Positions 34,579-47,449 of a DNA stretch of 64,000 nt are shown here, piece after piece. Position 1 is the stretch's first letter, and each line of letters starts with the position of its first letter. The notes below the pieces were generated by a model, which ran no database searches, had not been told where the DNA came from, and was given only the letters and a program-made list of their open reading frames with translations. Source of the DNA: Combretum micranthum (lineage: Eukaryota > Streptophyta > Magnoliopsida > Myrtales > Combretaceae); contig JAMXBD010000094.1 in assembly GCA_024138025.1 (NCBI GenBank), positions 1,736,001-1,800,000 on the forward strand, written 5' to 3'. A program made the translations under genes and the position numbers.

Positions 34579-37500
34579 ATAGGTTTGTGTTCTTTAGGGA
34601 ATTCAGGTTATGAACTCCTTAAGACGGTGAGATGAAGAGAGGGAGTAGATCATGGGATCGCTAATAGCTATAGAAAGGTTAGAATTTTTACCTTTAAAAA
34701 AATTTTTCTAGGTTGACTTCTTCATTATGATTTCTTTTTGTTTCTTTCATTATAATTTATCGTTTATAAGTATTATATTTATTTTATTTATATCATTATG
34801 TTTTTATAATTATTTTCATGTATCTATCTTTGAATATTTGTTATTTTATTTTTGTTTTGTTGTTGCTCCCTAAAGTATGTAGAGAAGTAATCAGTAAAAT
34901 AAATAAAGCTCAACAAAACCAAGAAATTGTATTTTATAAAACCAAAATACATCCTTACTCAACATATAATACATGTACATATTTATGCATCTAATGAAAT
35001 ATAACTGATAAAACAATAATAAATTAAGTAAGGTAAAGAGAATATATAAATACACACATAAAGGAATTAATAATCGTAACTTACATGAAGAAGTTTAGAA
35101 CTCAACAGTCATAATTTTAATGGCTACAATTTCTAGAATTAATTAAATGAAATAAATTACTGAAACCTCCTCTTAAGTGACCTAGACACTATCTACAATA
35201 GTCAACAAATCTTTAATGACACAACGTCAACAAATCATTAACGATTTTCAATAATGAAATTCAAGAAAAGTTTAAAGGAAAATATAATTTGAATTAAATG
35301 ATACAAATTCAAATGGCACAAGAATTGAGACAAACTTACTTAGGCAACTCTAAAGATTGTAAATCACAAATAACAAAGTTAAAATATTAGAACTGTAATT
35401 AATATATACATGAAAGAGAATGAAAATAAGAAATTACCCTACCAAATTTCCATAGTAGTAGTGGCGACTCCATAATGCAAATTTATGAAGTTTAAGGATT
35501 AAGAATAATTATAGTAAATTGTACCTTTGATTAGTATACAAATGCATAATAACTACCAACCTAATACAAGAATATGCGAGGTAAGATTGATCAGTTCATG
35601 GTTTGTCTTATTCACTAAATATCATATTGAATGGTAATAAGTATTATTTGTTGTTCTATCATGCTGTGTCAAGTCTTGTCACCTCCATTCTTATTGTGTT
35701 TAGCCTTTTGTTTTGAATCTAGTCATATTGAGTCTGTCTTAAAAGTCAAGTCGTATGTTAGCCTAGTACTGATTAGTTTAGCTACTCTTGATACTTGTTA
35801 GCCCCTCACACTATTAAATTTATGATGGAATAAAAGAATGAAAATATTTTGATCACAAGCAAAACGATAAAAAATATGTGAATATATATGTACATAGATA
35901 TATGCATAACATGACTAAATAAGCAAAGACCAATAAATTAAAGATAAAATAAAATTATAGTTATAATAGAAAAAAAAAAATACTCTAATGCAAAACAAAG
36001 TACCAAAATCAGTAGATCGCATAATTATAACGTCGATAGCAATAACAAATATAATAAAAGTTGCTAAAGACCTAAATTGTTAATGTAATGGTAAAGTCAT
36101 GAAATCAACCAAAATGAAAAGGAAGACTGTAAAATATTCAGAACAAAATCAAAAATCAAAATGACAAAAGTACAAATAATGATAATACAAGTGAAATATA
36201 CCAATAAATAACTCCTCTATTAATGATTTATTGGGAGTACAACAACCAAATTAATACAATTATATGTATTTATGGTTTCCTTTCATTTCTTTTATATGGT
36301 GAAGTGGAATAAAGATGGTATTTGAAGGAAATATGGAAATGAATAATTGCCTAATTGAAAGTTATTGGCAAGTGTAAGGATGAAGAAAATGCTAATATAG
36401 TTGTTGGAAGAGTATTCAAAGTGAGTTACGGTAAAGTTTGAGATAACAAGTATTAGTATGACAATAAATAGAAATATAAAAAAATGATTGGTGAAATGGG
36501 AGAGAAATAAAGACTGCTACTGAGATAAGATGATAAGTAGACAAAACTTAGAGACAAAAGAAAGATGACTAAAGTTGATTAGAAGGAACTGGAGATATAA
36601 AGAAAATCATTATAGATGGTTGACAATTATATTGTTAACCTAGTAGACATAACCTTGTAGACAAGAAAGTAAGTGAGAAAGATCATGTTAAGAAGATAAA
36701 GCGAGAAAGATCATATTGAAGGCTAATGAAAAAATTGAAGATACTAGTAAATAAGAGAATAGTTGAATCTTATAAAGATAGAATGTATATGTGAACAGAA
36801 ATTGCAAAAAGAACATGCGATCTTGTAGTTGTAAGGTTGAGAAATCTAAGGATGACACAAGACACATCCAACTAATACATGATGTTATTTTAGGATGATT
36901 CTAAAAATCTATATGAAATCATAGATATAAATCATTACATAAAATAGTAATATAATCTTAAAGACAATGGAATAGCATAAATTGAATGAAATTGTGATTA
37001 ACTATGATTCTGAGTATAATGGTAAAATTAATTAAATCAATAGAAACATAGATAATAACATCATCTTAAATAATAGACTAGTGTAGATTCGATCTTTAGA
37101 TTAAAGTTGAAAAATTATAAATTCTATAATTTGAGCTTTTTAATTGTTGTTGAGAATCGTAAGGTGAATATGTCCTAAGCAAGTTTCAATGGAAATGGTG
37201 TTAATCAAAGGTAAGGTATAATGATCAGATAGTTCTCATGAGTTGGACAATTATTTCTAAAGCACATCATATGGTTGTTTTGAAGGATGTGATGGTTGGT
37301 TTATGTGCTAAAGAGATGTAAGTGTACAATCAAAGAAGATCTTTTGCTAAGAAATATATTGAATTGGAGTAGAAAGATACCAAATTCAAGTGAAGAATAA
37401 TCATGTATAATTTGATAACACTATGGATAGATTTGTAGAGTAATAATTATGGAGACAAAGTGCATTAGGAAAATGAATATCGAGAAAATATTGGAATGTT

Positions 37501-38245
37501 CAGAGTAATGATGTCAAAGAATGAGTTAGAAGTCATTTGTTGATTTTTAAAGATTTACTAAATGCTATAAGTCTCAATCTTTAATCCTCATCAATATATT
37601 GATGACGGATATAAAGGAAAGACATTGGGAGTTGAGAAAGTGTGTTGGATGCGGTACAGTAGTTAATGAATACTTTAGGATTAGATAAATGATATACGAG
37701 TGATATAAATATACTTCGATGAAGAAAAATAATGGTAAAAACTAAGTTGAATTAATAGAAGTGTATATGAACCTTCAAGTCAATGTAAGTTTTAAACCTC
37801 TAGAATTCAAGGTAGAAATTATAGTTGTAAATTTTGAAATTTTGAAACGTCACTCGAAGGATTGATTTGGAGATTAAATAAGGGAGATTTTCAATAGAAA
37901 AGCTAATAAACAAAGGCAAGATTTCATGGTGGACATTACAAATAAGTTTAACTTATATTCTTGAGGTGTGTCATATAATTGTGGAAGAAGCGAACATATT
38001 CCGAGTAGTAAAAGTTAGAAGTTAACGAGACATCAACAGAATATATTCTAGTTAGAAGGTGTAATCATGTGAAAAAACGTAGAAAAGAATTTTAGAAGTA
38101 AGTAGACGTGGAGTAAGGAATTATAAATTGAGCAGAAAACAACTTAAATACCGCAAAATAGGTGGAAGCATGGATTAAGGAGTTGCAAACAAAGATTAAA
38201 AGAGTTACAGTAATCTAGGTAACTTTGAGAATGAAAGATTATTTT
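34579..38245 (+). other. Non-coding interior of the LARD-like element
   Basis: A purine-rich, AT-rich plus strand with no frame above about 60 codons on either strand and no recognisable Gypsy domain. Small internal echoes exist ('gagaaagatcat' twice near 36680-36715). I see nothing else in it. Confidence 0.6.
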
Positions 38246-38258
38246 AGGGGAAGAGAGA
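38246..38258 (+). other. Polypurine tract of the LARD-like element
   Basis: 'aggggaagagaga' lies directly before the 3' LTR. Confidence 0.7.
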
Positions 38259-39973
38259 TATAATATAAAGATAAATGATTTATAGTGAAGGGTAAAAGTA
38301 TCATTTGATTAAAAATAAGAAGGTTTTATATTCCACCCTAATGTATAATTAAATGTTTTGTTGTTTGGCAGGCACGTAATTAAAGATGAAGAGACATTGT
38401 TAAAGATAAAGATATGGTATTAAAGATGAAGAGATGTTACTAAAGATGAAGAGACGTTGTTAAAGATGAAGAGACATTATTAAAGATGAAGAGACATTAT
38501 TAAAGATGAAGAAAGAGTATTAAAGATGAAGAAATGTTGTTAAAGATAAAGAGTTATTCATTGTCTCCTATATAACCTAGGCTTCCTCCTACATCAAACC
38601 ATTCTTAAACATAGAATTCTTTCAAAATCCTCTCTAATAGTGATCTTTGCATCAAGGAAGATCAAGAAGCAAGATCAAGATGAGTTAGTCATCATCAAGT
38701 TTTTAACAATCTAAGGAGTGATCTATTCCTAAGCTTCTCTTTTGATTTTGAAGGGAGTTTTGGAGAAAAACCCTAAGTTTGTTGGAGATTAGTGTTCTAC
38801 AATCAAGGACGAACAAGTATCAAGAGATAGGTGAGTTGAATTTTTTCTTTTCCTTTGGTGATCTAAAAAGTGAGGTCTTTTCTGAGTTGCTTGATTTTTT
38901 TTTTTTTCTAAAGGAAGTCATAGTTTCTGGAGAAATACAAATCAAATGAGAAAGGTGTGTATGAATTTAAAGTTTATAGTCTTTTTCTAGTCTAGGGTTT
39001 ATATAATGATGAATTAATGATTTAAGTATTGTTGGTGAAGTTATGGTTCCTATTCTTAAAGTGCTTTCAAGTACAACCTTACCTTGTTTGCTACTTGTAT
39101 TTATAGTATTAGAAAATGTTAACTGATTAATTGTTGTCCGGCTTTAAATTTGATTTGCTGCTTATCTATAGCTAGGTCTAGTAGATTGGGAGAACTATTG
39201 CTACTAGGGCAACGCTTTGATGATTTGTGTGTGTCGTTATCCCGAGTAGAGTCGTGTACAAAAATGATTTAAGTAGTCTAGGAGTGATGCGAAAACAGTA
39301 CCCAGTGTGTGTGGGAGTTCTCAACACCAATATATGTATATATTACCTATTTTTCATATGGTTGATTATATAGAATTATGAGTTACTATAGGTTTAAGAC
39401 TAGTGGCTAATAGTTCTAAATTGTGTTGTTTGACAGCTAATCAAAGATAGTAACATATTGATTGTTTCATATAATATTATATTGTATGTGAAATATGTAT
39501 TATGTTTATTCATACGCATGTGTTTGTGGTGTGGCGTACTGGACCTTTGTACTCATTCCTTTATATTTTTCAAGAAAGATGATGATCATGTAGTGTTTGA
39601 TCTAGCTAGATATGATGTCTATATGGACTATGGGGATGACGATAATGGACCTGACTTTCCTGCTGACGTTTAAATGTTTTGGTTTAGAGATAGACAAAAT
39701 TTAAGATCTTATAAAATCTTATATGTTTTTATAAATCTAAAATTTTCTGAGATTTTTCTTAAGATGCTTAATTTAAATTGAGTTGGCCTTTAGCATGTGC
39801 GAACTAGGTTGTTATGAAGTTTTTAGTTATTACATGATATTAAAAAGGATCCCTATATGTGAGATTGATGATATTATATCTAATTTATGAATTAGTGGAA
39901 TGGTAGCCTTAGCGTGTCCATATCAAGGAAAAACACGTGATGGGTTATAATGCCTTTAGATTAGGGCGTTATA
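38259..39973 (+). repeat. LARD-like element, 3' LTR
   Basis: It starts TATAATATAAAG (TG changed to TA) and ends 'gggcgttata'. It carries about 9 units of the 20-bp repeat (about 38382-38560) against 7 in the 5' LTR, and the TATA box at 38568-38576. Confidence 0.88.
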
Positions 39974-39978
39974 ATATA

Positions 39979-40425
39979 ATTATAACTTTGAAATATAATA
40001 ATAGGGGAAAGGAAAAAAAAAAAAAAACTACACAAAAGCCATGCCTTTTTATTTAATTGGTGAAGATAAATACCTTGAAAGACAGAATGACCATAAAAGT
40101 CTCAAATTTCATCCCTCATAATAAAGAGTATTGGAGTGTATCTTGGTAGATGGTAAGAGGGATCAAAGATCAGCAAATTTTTAAATAAAAAATTTTAGGA
40201 AAATTCTACGGTTCTATGGACTAGTCCGGTCACATCAATAAACAGTCTAGATATTTTCCAATTATGATTAAGCCTTTTAAACTTTTTTACAGTGATTTTT
40301 CTATAATCAAAATTTTGATAATGCTGTAGGTCTTGACCATCAGATTCATCATAAAGAATACACAGTACATTTCAAAGTTCGTAGTCATTGTTTGAATTGT
40401 ATAACTACTAGTTTATCTTAGAATT
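39979..40425. other. Intergenic, no gene seen
   Basis: AT-rich, with an A-run at about 40013-40027. Nothing recognisable. Confidence 0.4.
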
Positions 40426-40427
40426 CA

Positions 40428-40632
40428 TTTCTGTATGAAGGAACCCCTGACTTTTAGCTGCTGATTCTCCCCTGATACCATCTCAGATGCAAGTTGTTGT
40501 GTAAACTTTTGTGCTTCAGCAACCAAATCATCTGCATGACTTTGCAAACGGTTGACCACCAACTTCTGCTCATGAAGAGATGACTCGGCCATTTCTAAGC
40601 TCTCTCTTAGTCGATCATGCCTGCTATGGATT
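40428..40632 (-). pseudogene. Exon-like fragment encoding a coiled-coil segment, protein not recognised
   Basis: On the minus strand a clean frame reads HDRLRESLEMAESSLHEQK, then LVVNRLQSHADDLVAEAQKF and TQQLASEMVSGENQQLK, ending in a stop at about 40428. Composition and heptad-like spacing fit a coiled coil, and the codon pattern is much less AT-driven than the surroundings. A plausible acceptor 'atagcag|gc' lies just upstream at about 40631. Such a fragment could be the last exon of a gene or a captured or duplicated gene piece. I do not recognise the parent. The upstream minus-strand sequence meets an in-frame TGA within about 30 bases, so no larger frame exists. The flanking DNA shows no other convincing exon. 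Confidence 0.5.
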
Positions 40633-41233
40633 CCAACTAGTGTAACTCAGTTTGGCATAAGGGATTTGTTTGATTCTGGATTTAATTTTGTCATGTTTGA
40701 ATCTACCAAGAGCTTGAATATTGTCGGTCCATTTGTTGCATCTTATTTAACTTGGGATGCTCAGTTCATAAGGGGGAAATTATGTCTTGGATCATTTAAC
40801 ATAACTTTTGTCTTCAGGCTTATTGGAAATAATCAAAGCTGTCCTGGATGGATATTTCAATTTTGAGGTTTAGCTATTGATGATGTTGATCTATTTAAAA
40901 TGCTTGAAATGACTAAATTTATCAAAACGGTCCATTTGTCCCGAAATATTACAACTTACTAGTTTGATTAACTCGAATAGATATGAATTGAGAGAATCAT
41001 CTAAGATTAAATAGACACATTTAGAATCATGACAGAAATTTAAGGGGCACAAGATTCTTATTAGCTTCCATGAATTAGAATTACAACAACAATTGAACAA
41101 AAACACTCAAAGCTTTTGATCTAAATCAAAAGCAATAAAGTGAAGGAACTCGTTTTTGCTTGGTGTAGGAGCTCAAGTTTGCTATGGATGCTCTAATTTC
41201 AGTCATTGTAAGCACATCGAGTCGGTCATGCTT
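40633..41233. other. Intergenic, left flank of minus-strand Copia
   Basis: A 66-codon frame at 40666-40866 on the plus strand has no motif. The stretch ends at the Copia target site CTAAC (41234-41238). Confidence 0.4.
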
Positions 41234-41238
41234 CTAAC

Positions 41239-41537
41239 TAAAAGATCTAAACTGAGAGATAAGCTGAAGGTATATGTTTTTCATTAATAACTCATTGTAC
41301 AAGGTGTAGTATATATAGTATTGATATTCTGTTATGAAGCTCCTATTTACAAGGAAATATTGGTGCATAATTTAAATTTCAAATAGGGCTGATGCAACAG
41401 CTTTGACAGAAAAGGATTATAACGATGTGGAGCATATCTACAGATTGTTGAGATTGTTATGGCTGGTAGGTGGAGATGCTGAGCTATTCTATTGGGAAGG
41501 ATGAGTATGTAGGGATGCTGTTGTGATTTGTCTATCA
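41239..41537 (-). repeat. Copia element 2, 3' LTR (left on the plus strand)
   Basis: On the element's own strand it runs from TGATAGACAAATCACAACAG to 'agatctttta' (plus strand 'taaaagatct' to 'tgtctatca'). The purine stretch read as 'gcaggggca' adjoins it at 41538-41546. Confidence 0.9.
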
Positions 41538-44191
41538 TGCCCCTGCAAGACAGTGCTCCCATTAGAGATACCGATCTTGGATCTGAGAGCGACGAACAGA
41601 ACGAAGGACAGAGGCTTGGTTAAGGCATCTGCAATTTGATCCTTAGAGGATATGTGAGAGATAAAAAAGGAACCACGCTCAACATGAGCTCATACAAAAT
41701 AATAATCAATAGCAATATTCTTCATTCAGGAGTGGAAGATAGGATTGATGAAGAGGTAAGTAGCGCCGATGTTATTGCAAAAAATTTTCGAGTTGTTGGG
41801 GAAGCCACATGTAACTCGTGTAGTAGATTTTGAACCCAAAGAACTTCAGCAGCATAAGATGCAAAAGAGTGATATTCGGCTTGGTAGAGGAACGAGCAAC
41901 TATTTTCTATTTCTTAAAACACCAGGAGATCGCATTACCACCAAGATAGACAATAGAAGCCGATGTAGAGGTGTAGTCATCTCGATTGCCAGCCCAATCA
42001 GCGTCAGTGAATGCAGTGACTTGGAGTTATTGATGGCGCTTGAGAAAGAGGCCATGGTGAATTGTATGCTTGAGATAGTGGAGAATTCGTTTTGCTGCAG
42101 ACCAGTGATTTTCAGTAGGATCATGCATAAATCTCGAAAGTCTATTGATAGCATAGGAGATTTCAGGTCACGTAAGAGAGAGATATTGTAGTGCACCAAC
42201 AACTTGGCAAAATTGAGTTACATTGGTTGGTGGAGAGCCATCTTGAAGATGAAGAGACTGAGAGGAGGACATTGGGGTGATACATTCTTTAGCACCATTT
42301 TTCTTTGTAAGAAGATCACAAATATATTTGTGCTGAGTTAAGAGAAATCCTAATGGAGTGCAAAGAACTTCACTGACGAGGAAATAATGAAGATCTCCAA
42401 GATCCTTGAGAGAAAATCGAGCTGCTGGATCATGCAGAAAACAATTAAGAAAGATAGTGTTGTTACCAGTGACGATTTGATCATCAACATATACTAAAAA
42501 ATAAGTAGTAATGGTAGATGTCTAATAAATAAACAGAGATGCATCACTTCGAGAATTCTCAAAACCATAAGAGACTAAAACCCCTTGAGCTCATGAAACC
42601 AAGCCCTTAGTGCTTGTTTAAGACCATAAATGGCTTTGCGAAGTTTACAAACGAAGGATGGCTATGATTGATCGACAAAACCAGGTGGTTGCTGCATGAA
42701 AACTTCCTCATTAAGTGTACCATGAAGAAAGGCATTGTTTACATCGAGTTGACGAAGTGGCCAGCCATGAGATAGAGCAACAGTAAGAACAATTCTAATA
42801 GTTGCTGGTTTAACAATGGGGTTGAAAGTATCATGAAAATCAACACCCATCGCTGATGAAAACCTTTAGCAACAAGCAAGCTTTGTACTTTGCAATAGAT
42901 CCATTGGATGTCGTTTGATGTGAAACACCCACTTACAACCTACAACATTTTGAGAAGAGCTAGATGGAACAAGTTCCCAAGTACCATTACAAAGAAGTGT
43001 AGTAATCTCATCTGACAAGGCCTCCCTCCATTTAACATTTTTAATTGCTTGAGAAACACAAGAGGGTTCCATGGAATCAGGTAGAGGCTGAGTGGTGTTG
43101 GCATTGTAAAGGTGTTTTGGTTTAAAAATGTTGTTTTTGGATCCAGTAATCATTAAGTTAGTGGGCTTTTGTGGTGGGTTTTGATCAAGTTATGGGACGG
43201 AGATAAGGAGGAAGCAATAGGAGAACATGAATTAGAAGTAAAAGTGTTGCAATTATTAGAACAAGAGGGATTACCTGCTTCCGCTAAAATAGTTAGCGTT
43301 GAAGTTATCGAGGGCAATGGCAAGAAATGCAATGAAGCAATAGTAGCATCTGGTTGAAATCATATTGTACACTTGACGATAATGGCATAGAAGATGTAAC
43401 CAAAGGAGAGGTATTATACCAATTAATGTCAGACGTGAAAGAGATAGGATAGGAAGAGGGAAATTCTTTTCAATAAAGCGAACATGAAGAGAGGTGTAAA
43501 TTTTGTTAGTTTTTAAATCCATACAAAAGTAAGCACTTTGATTATCAGAATAACCAAGAAAAAGACAAGGTGTGGATTTTGGTTCAAGTTTATGAGATCT
43601 ATATAGCTTTAGCCAAGGAAAGCAGAGGCAGCCAAAAACACGAAGTTTGTTATAATTTGGCTTGTGATTAAATAATTTTTCATATGGACAAATAAAATCT
43701 AAAATAAGAGTAGGTAGATGATTAATTAAGTATATAGTCATTTTAAAAGCATATGTCCAATATTTATAATGTATTTTAGCATGATGAAGAAGAGTTAAGC
43801 CAGTGTCAACAATATGCTTATGACGTCTTTCAGCAGTACCATTATGTTGAGATGTGTGAGGAGGTGTTTTCATATGTTGAATGCCTAAGGTGCTTAAAAA
43901 ATCCTTAAAGCAGTGTATTCGCCACCACCATCACAGTAAATAGAAACAATTGGACGATTAAAATATTTTTCAACCACAGCTTTAAATTGCCAAAAAATTA
44001 TAAACACATCAGATTTCAATCGTGAAGGATAAAGCCAAATGTACTTGGTAAAATGATAAACAAAAATAACATAATAATTAAATCCATCAAGAGACTGGAT
44101 AGGAGAGGTCCCCAAACATCAGTGTAAATTAAATCAAGAGGATCACGACTTTCTAAGCTAGAATCACCAAATGGAAGATGCTGACTTTTAT

Positions 44192-47100
44192 TGTCACGCC
44201 CCAGAGGGTACCCTAAACGTGGCAGTCCACCGCATATAATATTAAAGCTAATGAATAAAAATCTTAGTCACGCAGGAGCTTCGATATCACATGCAAAGCG
44301 TGCTTCCAAGATAGTAGGAGACTCATAGGGGTATTACGTTTAAATAGATAGCAAAAGCAAGCATGAACTTAAATAGATAAACATAAGATCTTCATTTAAT
44401 AACAAGTTCGTACATCATCTTAGGGCATTCCCCTGCCTTAAAGTCTTTGTTCAACTATACTAATAACAAATAAACATAACTACCACATAAGCCTACTATA
44501 GAAATTTTTCCTAGAAGTCTATGTTCAAAACTAAAAATACATAAACTTCTTCCAAAAAAACTCCTAGTAGCTTAAGCTCATACATGGCGCACGGGGCTCC
44601 TCGGGGCCAACCATAGATAATAATACTGTAATAGAAAACTATAAGGGTATAAGCAATCTAGCTTAGTGAGATAATTCCTGACTATATGACATTTCCATAT
44701 AACAACCAAGTTATTTAATTCAAGCATATGTAATGCACCAATCAAATGAGCAGACAAATACACAAGATTAATTGGAAATCAAGTGCAGCATGGATTTAAC
44801 GCCCTCCATGGCAAGGGTTGGGAGGTTACAGGCCCATACGACATCAATATTTGCAGATTTGCCGGCTCCTACTTGCCCTGTAGACTTCCTGGCTTCTACT
44901 GGCCCATGTAGACTTATCGGCTCCTACCAGCCACCACTACTACTTCCTCGTTTTCCCACACGAAGAATAGTAGTGAAATAAATGTGACTCACAAGTATGA
45001 TATGCATGAATAACTTTCAATTATACATTTAACCAAATAAGTTGAATTCATGTTAAAGGTGATCAACCATAATTTCATCATATCAATACAAGAATCACAC
45101 ATTTATTTAATATATCATCCTTCGATAAACTTAATTTTCGTTCAACAAATATTTCATAACAATTGTTCATTTATCTTTTCTTACATTTCTAGTGCCACTA
45201 ATTACAAGCACAAACAAGGAAATGTAACTTAGGAAAAGAATTAACTCACTCCATAACGGTAGATCTAATCGAATAGTCCTCCGGATAGACAACCTCGGAT
45301 CCTTCGTCACCAAACAAGATGAAATACCCAAAATGAGTCTTTCATAAAATTTCTACTCTTGAAGATTCTAAACTTTTCTTAAAATCGCGGTAAAAATCGT
45401 ATAAGAGGAAATTCCAACTTAAAATGGCTATAACTTGCTCTTTTTAACTCGGAATTTTGCGTATAATATATCGTTTTCTACCTACTTGAAAAGATCTACG
45501 CATTTCTAAGCTTATTTTCATAAAACTAAGTCGTTTGGTCCTGAAAAGTAGCGAGCAATTCACTATGAATTTGTAAAAACTTGAGTTCCTCTTTTCAAAT
45601 AAAACTCACTTGAAGAGATGGATGTTCCAAGTATTTTTATAAACTTTTTGGAAGATATATACATATATGTATTGACTCATAACAAATGGATGAAGTAAAT
45701 GAAGTTGTCTCAACTTATGAAAAAGGAAAGTTTAAAAGATTTGAACTTTGAGATTTGTTGGAATATTCATTTTACTTTTGAAAAGATCTTGAGTTATTGA
45801 GATGAATATTCTAAATTTAATCTCTTGTAATTACTTTAAATTCCTAAAGAGTGGTTTCATTTTCTAAACTTGGATTCCAACAACTTTCAAAAGTAATAAC
45901 AATTTCATAAAATGATATTTTGTTTCTTGTAATGACTCTAAAAGAATTTCTAATACTTAATGAAAAATAAGTTTTTATAAAACCTTTTGTTTTAAGAAAA
46001 ACCATTTCTAAGCATGTTTATGAGTTTTTGAGAAATCTATTTTCTACATTTATTTCTTTAGAAAGAATCTTTAGTTTAAGAAAACACTTCCTCATTCATT
46101 TTTGTTGAGATAAAAATATTATGTTCATGCATGAATATGAATCATAAGTTATGAAAATATAAAAAGATTATAATGACTTAAAAGAATAAGCATATAAAGA
46201 ATAAATCAAGTATTGGGACCTTAGCTTCATCAAGGTACCCCAGGACTAAGAAAAGACTAGTCCCGAAAAGAAAAGAAAAAGTTTTGACTTGATGAAGACA
46301 AGTCTAAGACTAGAAAGACTAGTCTTAAGAAACTTGAAATTAAATAAATTGCAATGAAGTACATAAATTGCATGGAAGGTAAATAAATTGCAAGACAATG
46401 AGCTTATATGCTCTAAATAATATATACATATATATATAGCTATATAGATATTTAGATAGTTATGAACATAAAGGAACATAAAGAAATATAAAGGAACATA
46501 AAGGAATTGAGATTATGAACAAAAACAAAGTATGAACCTATTGTTGCTTTCTTAACCTTCATGGTTTTAGAAAACACACACTAAGTTCATACTAAGTAGA
46601 TGAACATAGGAATTTCTTGAAGAAATTTTACCTAAAAGAAAAAACTAGAGAGAGCTTTCTTGTAAGAACTTCTTGGAGAGATTCTCGAGAAATTTTGAAA
46701 GAGTAACTTTAGTAAAGAAGTGGTGTGAAAGAAGTGAAGGTATGAATGGGGTATTTACAGGAAAATATGGGAGATAATTTGTGTTAATTAAATAAATGAA
46801 AAATAAAACAAATTGCGGCATCAATAGGGGTTGCCGGAGCAAATTTGAGGGGAGAGCGAGAGAAAATTTTATTTTTTTGTTATTTTGTTAATTAAAGTAA
46901 GAAATGATGTGAAATTGTATTGGAAATGAAAATGTGTAAGAAATAGGTGTATAGGTTGTAAGAGTAGGTTGTAAGAAAAAGTAGAGATAGATGAATAGTG
47001 TAAAATAGTAGAAAATAGTGTATGTAAAAGTAAACATGACAATTAAATGCCGGTAGTAAGAAAATACGCATATAAATGCGATATCTGATATTTTTAGCTA

Positions 47101-47449
47101 CCGAAAAATTACGAAATTGATATTTTTAAAAATCTTATATTTTTACGAGTCTAACGGTATATTTGGAATATTTTTCCTATTCTGGGCTCCGAGACACGTT
47201 TTTCGAGAACTGTGTCCGATCGGGTTCTAAGGACACTTGAATTTTGCAAAACTGATATTTTTATATAACATATGGCTATTACGAACTATTATAACTGATT
47301 ACTCAAACTTCGTTTTCTAGGGATAGGGAAAATGGTAATGCTGGAGTTAAGCGGTTACGGTAAACTAAACTGGTTGACTTCGGTAATCTGGTTGACTTCC
47401 GATTTAGGTTTAAGCATTTAATTCAATCACAAAACTTCGGGGGTTTACA
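44192..47449 (+). mobile_element. Solo LTR of a Gypsy (chromovirus-like) element, nested in Copia integrase
   Basis: It starts TGTCACGCCCCAGAGGGTAC and ends 'cttcgggggtttaca'. TTTAT flanks it on both sides (44187-44191 and 47450-47454). At 3258 bp it has no gag-pol and no second LTR, so it is a solo LTR left by recombination. Start and end types match the solo LTR at 23347-27511. A short repeat of 'gtagactt.c.ggctcctac' type lies at about 44850-44935. Open frames inside (for example 44772-44981 and 46246-46479) show no motif. Confidence 0.85.

Larger units (their letters stand above)
32282..39973 (+). mobile_element. Non-coding long-LTR retrotransposon derivative (LARD-like)
   Basis: LTRs at 32282-34559 and 38259-39973 share long stretches (for example 'gatcaagaagcaagatcaa' and 'agccttagcgtgtccatatc') and are flanked by ATATA (32277-32281 and 39974-39978). 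A primer site resembling TGGTATCAGAGC follows the 5' LTR, and the purine tract 'aggggaagagaga' precedes the 3' LTR. The 3.7-kb interior has no open frame above about 60 codons and no gag-pol motif. Long LTRs plus a coding-free interior with intact priming sites match the LARD type of non-autonomous element. The 5' LTR is enlarged by a hAT-type insertion. Confidence 0.82.

Noticed and set aside
35455..35475. Second 'gtggcgactccataatgc' resembling the Ogre tRNA-Arg primer site, inside the LARD-like interior
   Set aside because: There is no LTR end next to it, and the match is short. Probably chance or a tiny fragment.
39458..39673. Short acidic frame (HVVFDLARYD...) repeated in both LARD-like LTRs
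   Set aside because: It is conserved only because the LTRs are duplicates. There is no independent evidence of coding.
41636..42191. Plus-strand frames opposite Copia RNase H/RT
   Set aside because: They are shadows of the minus-strand Copia polyprotein.
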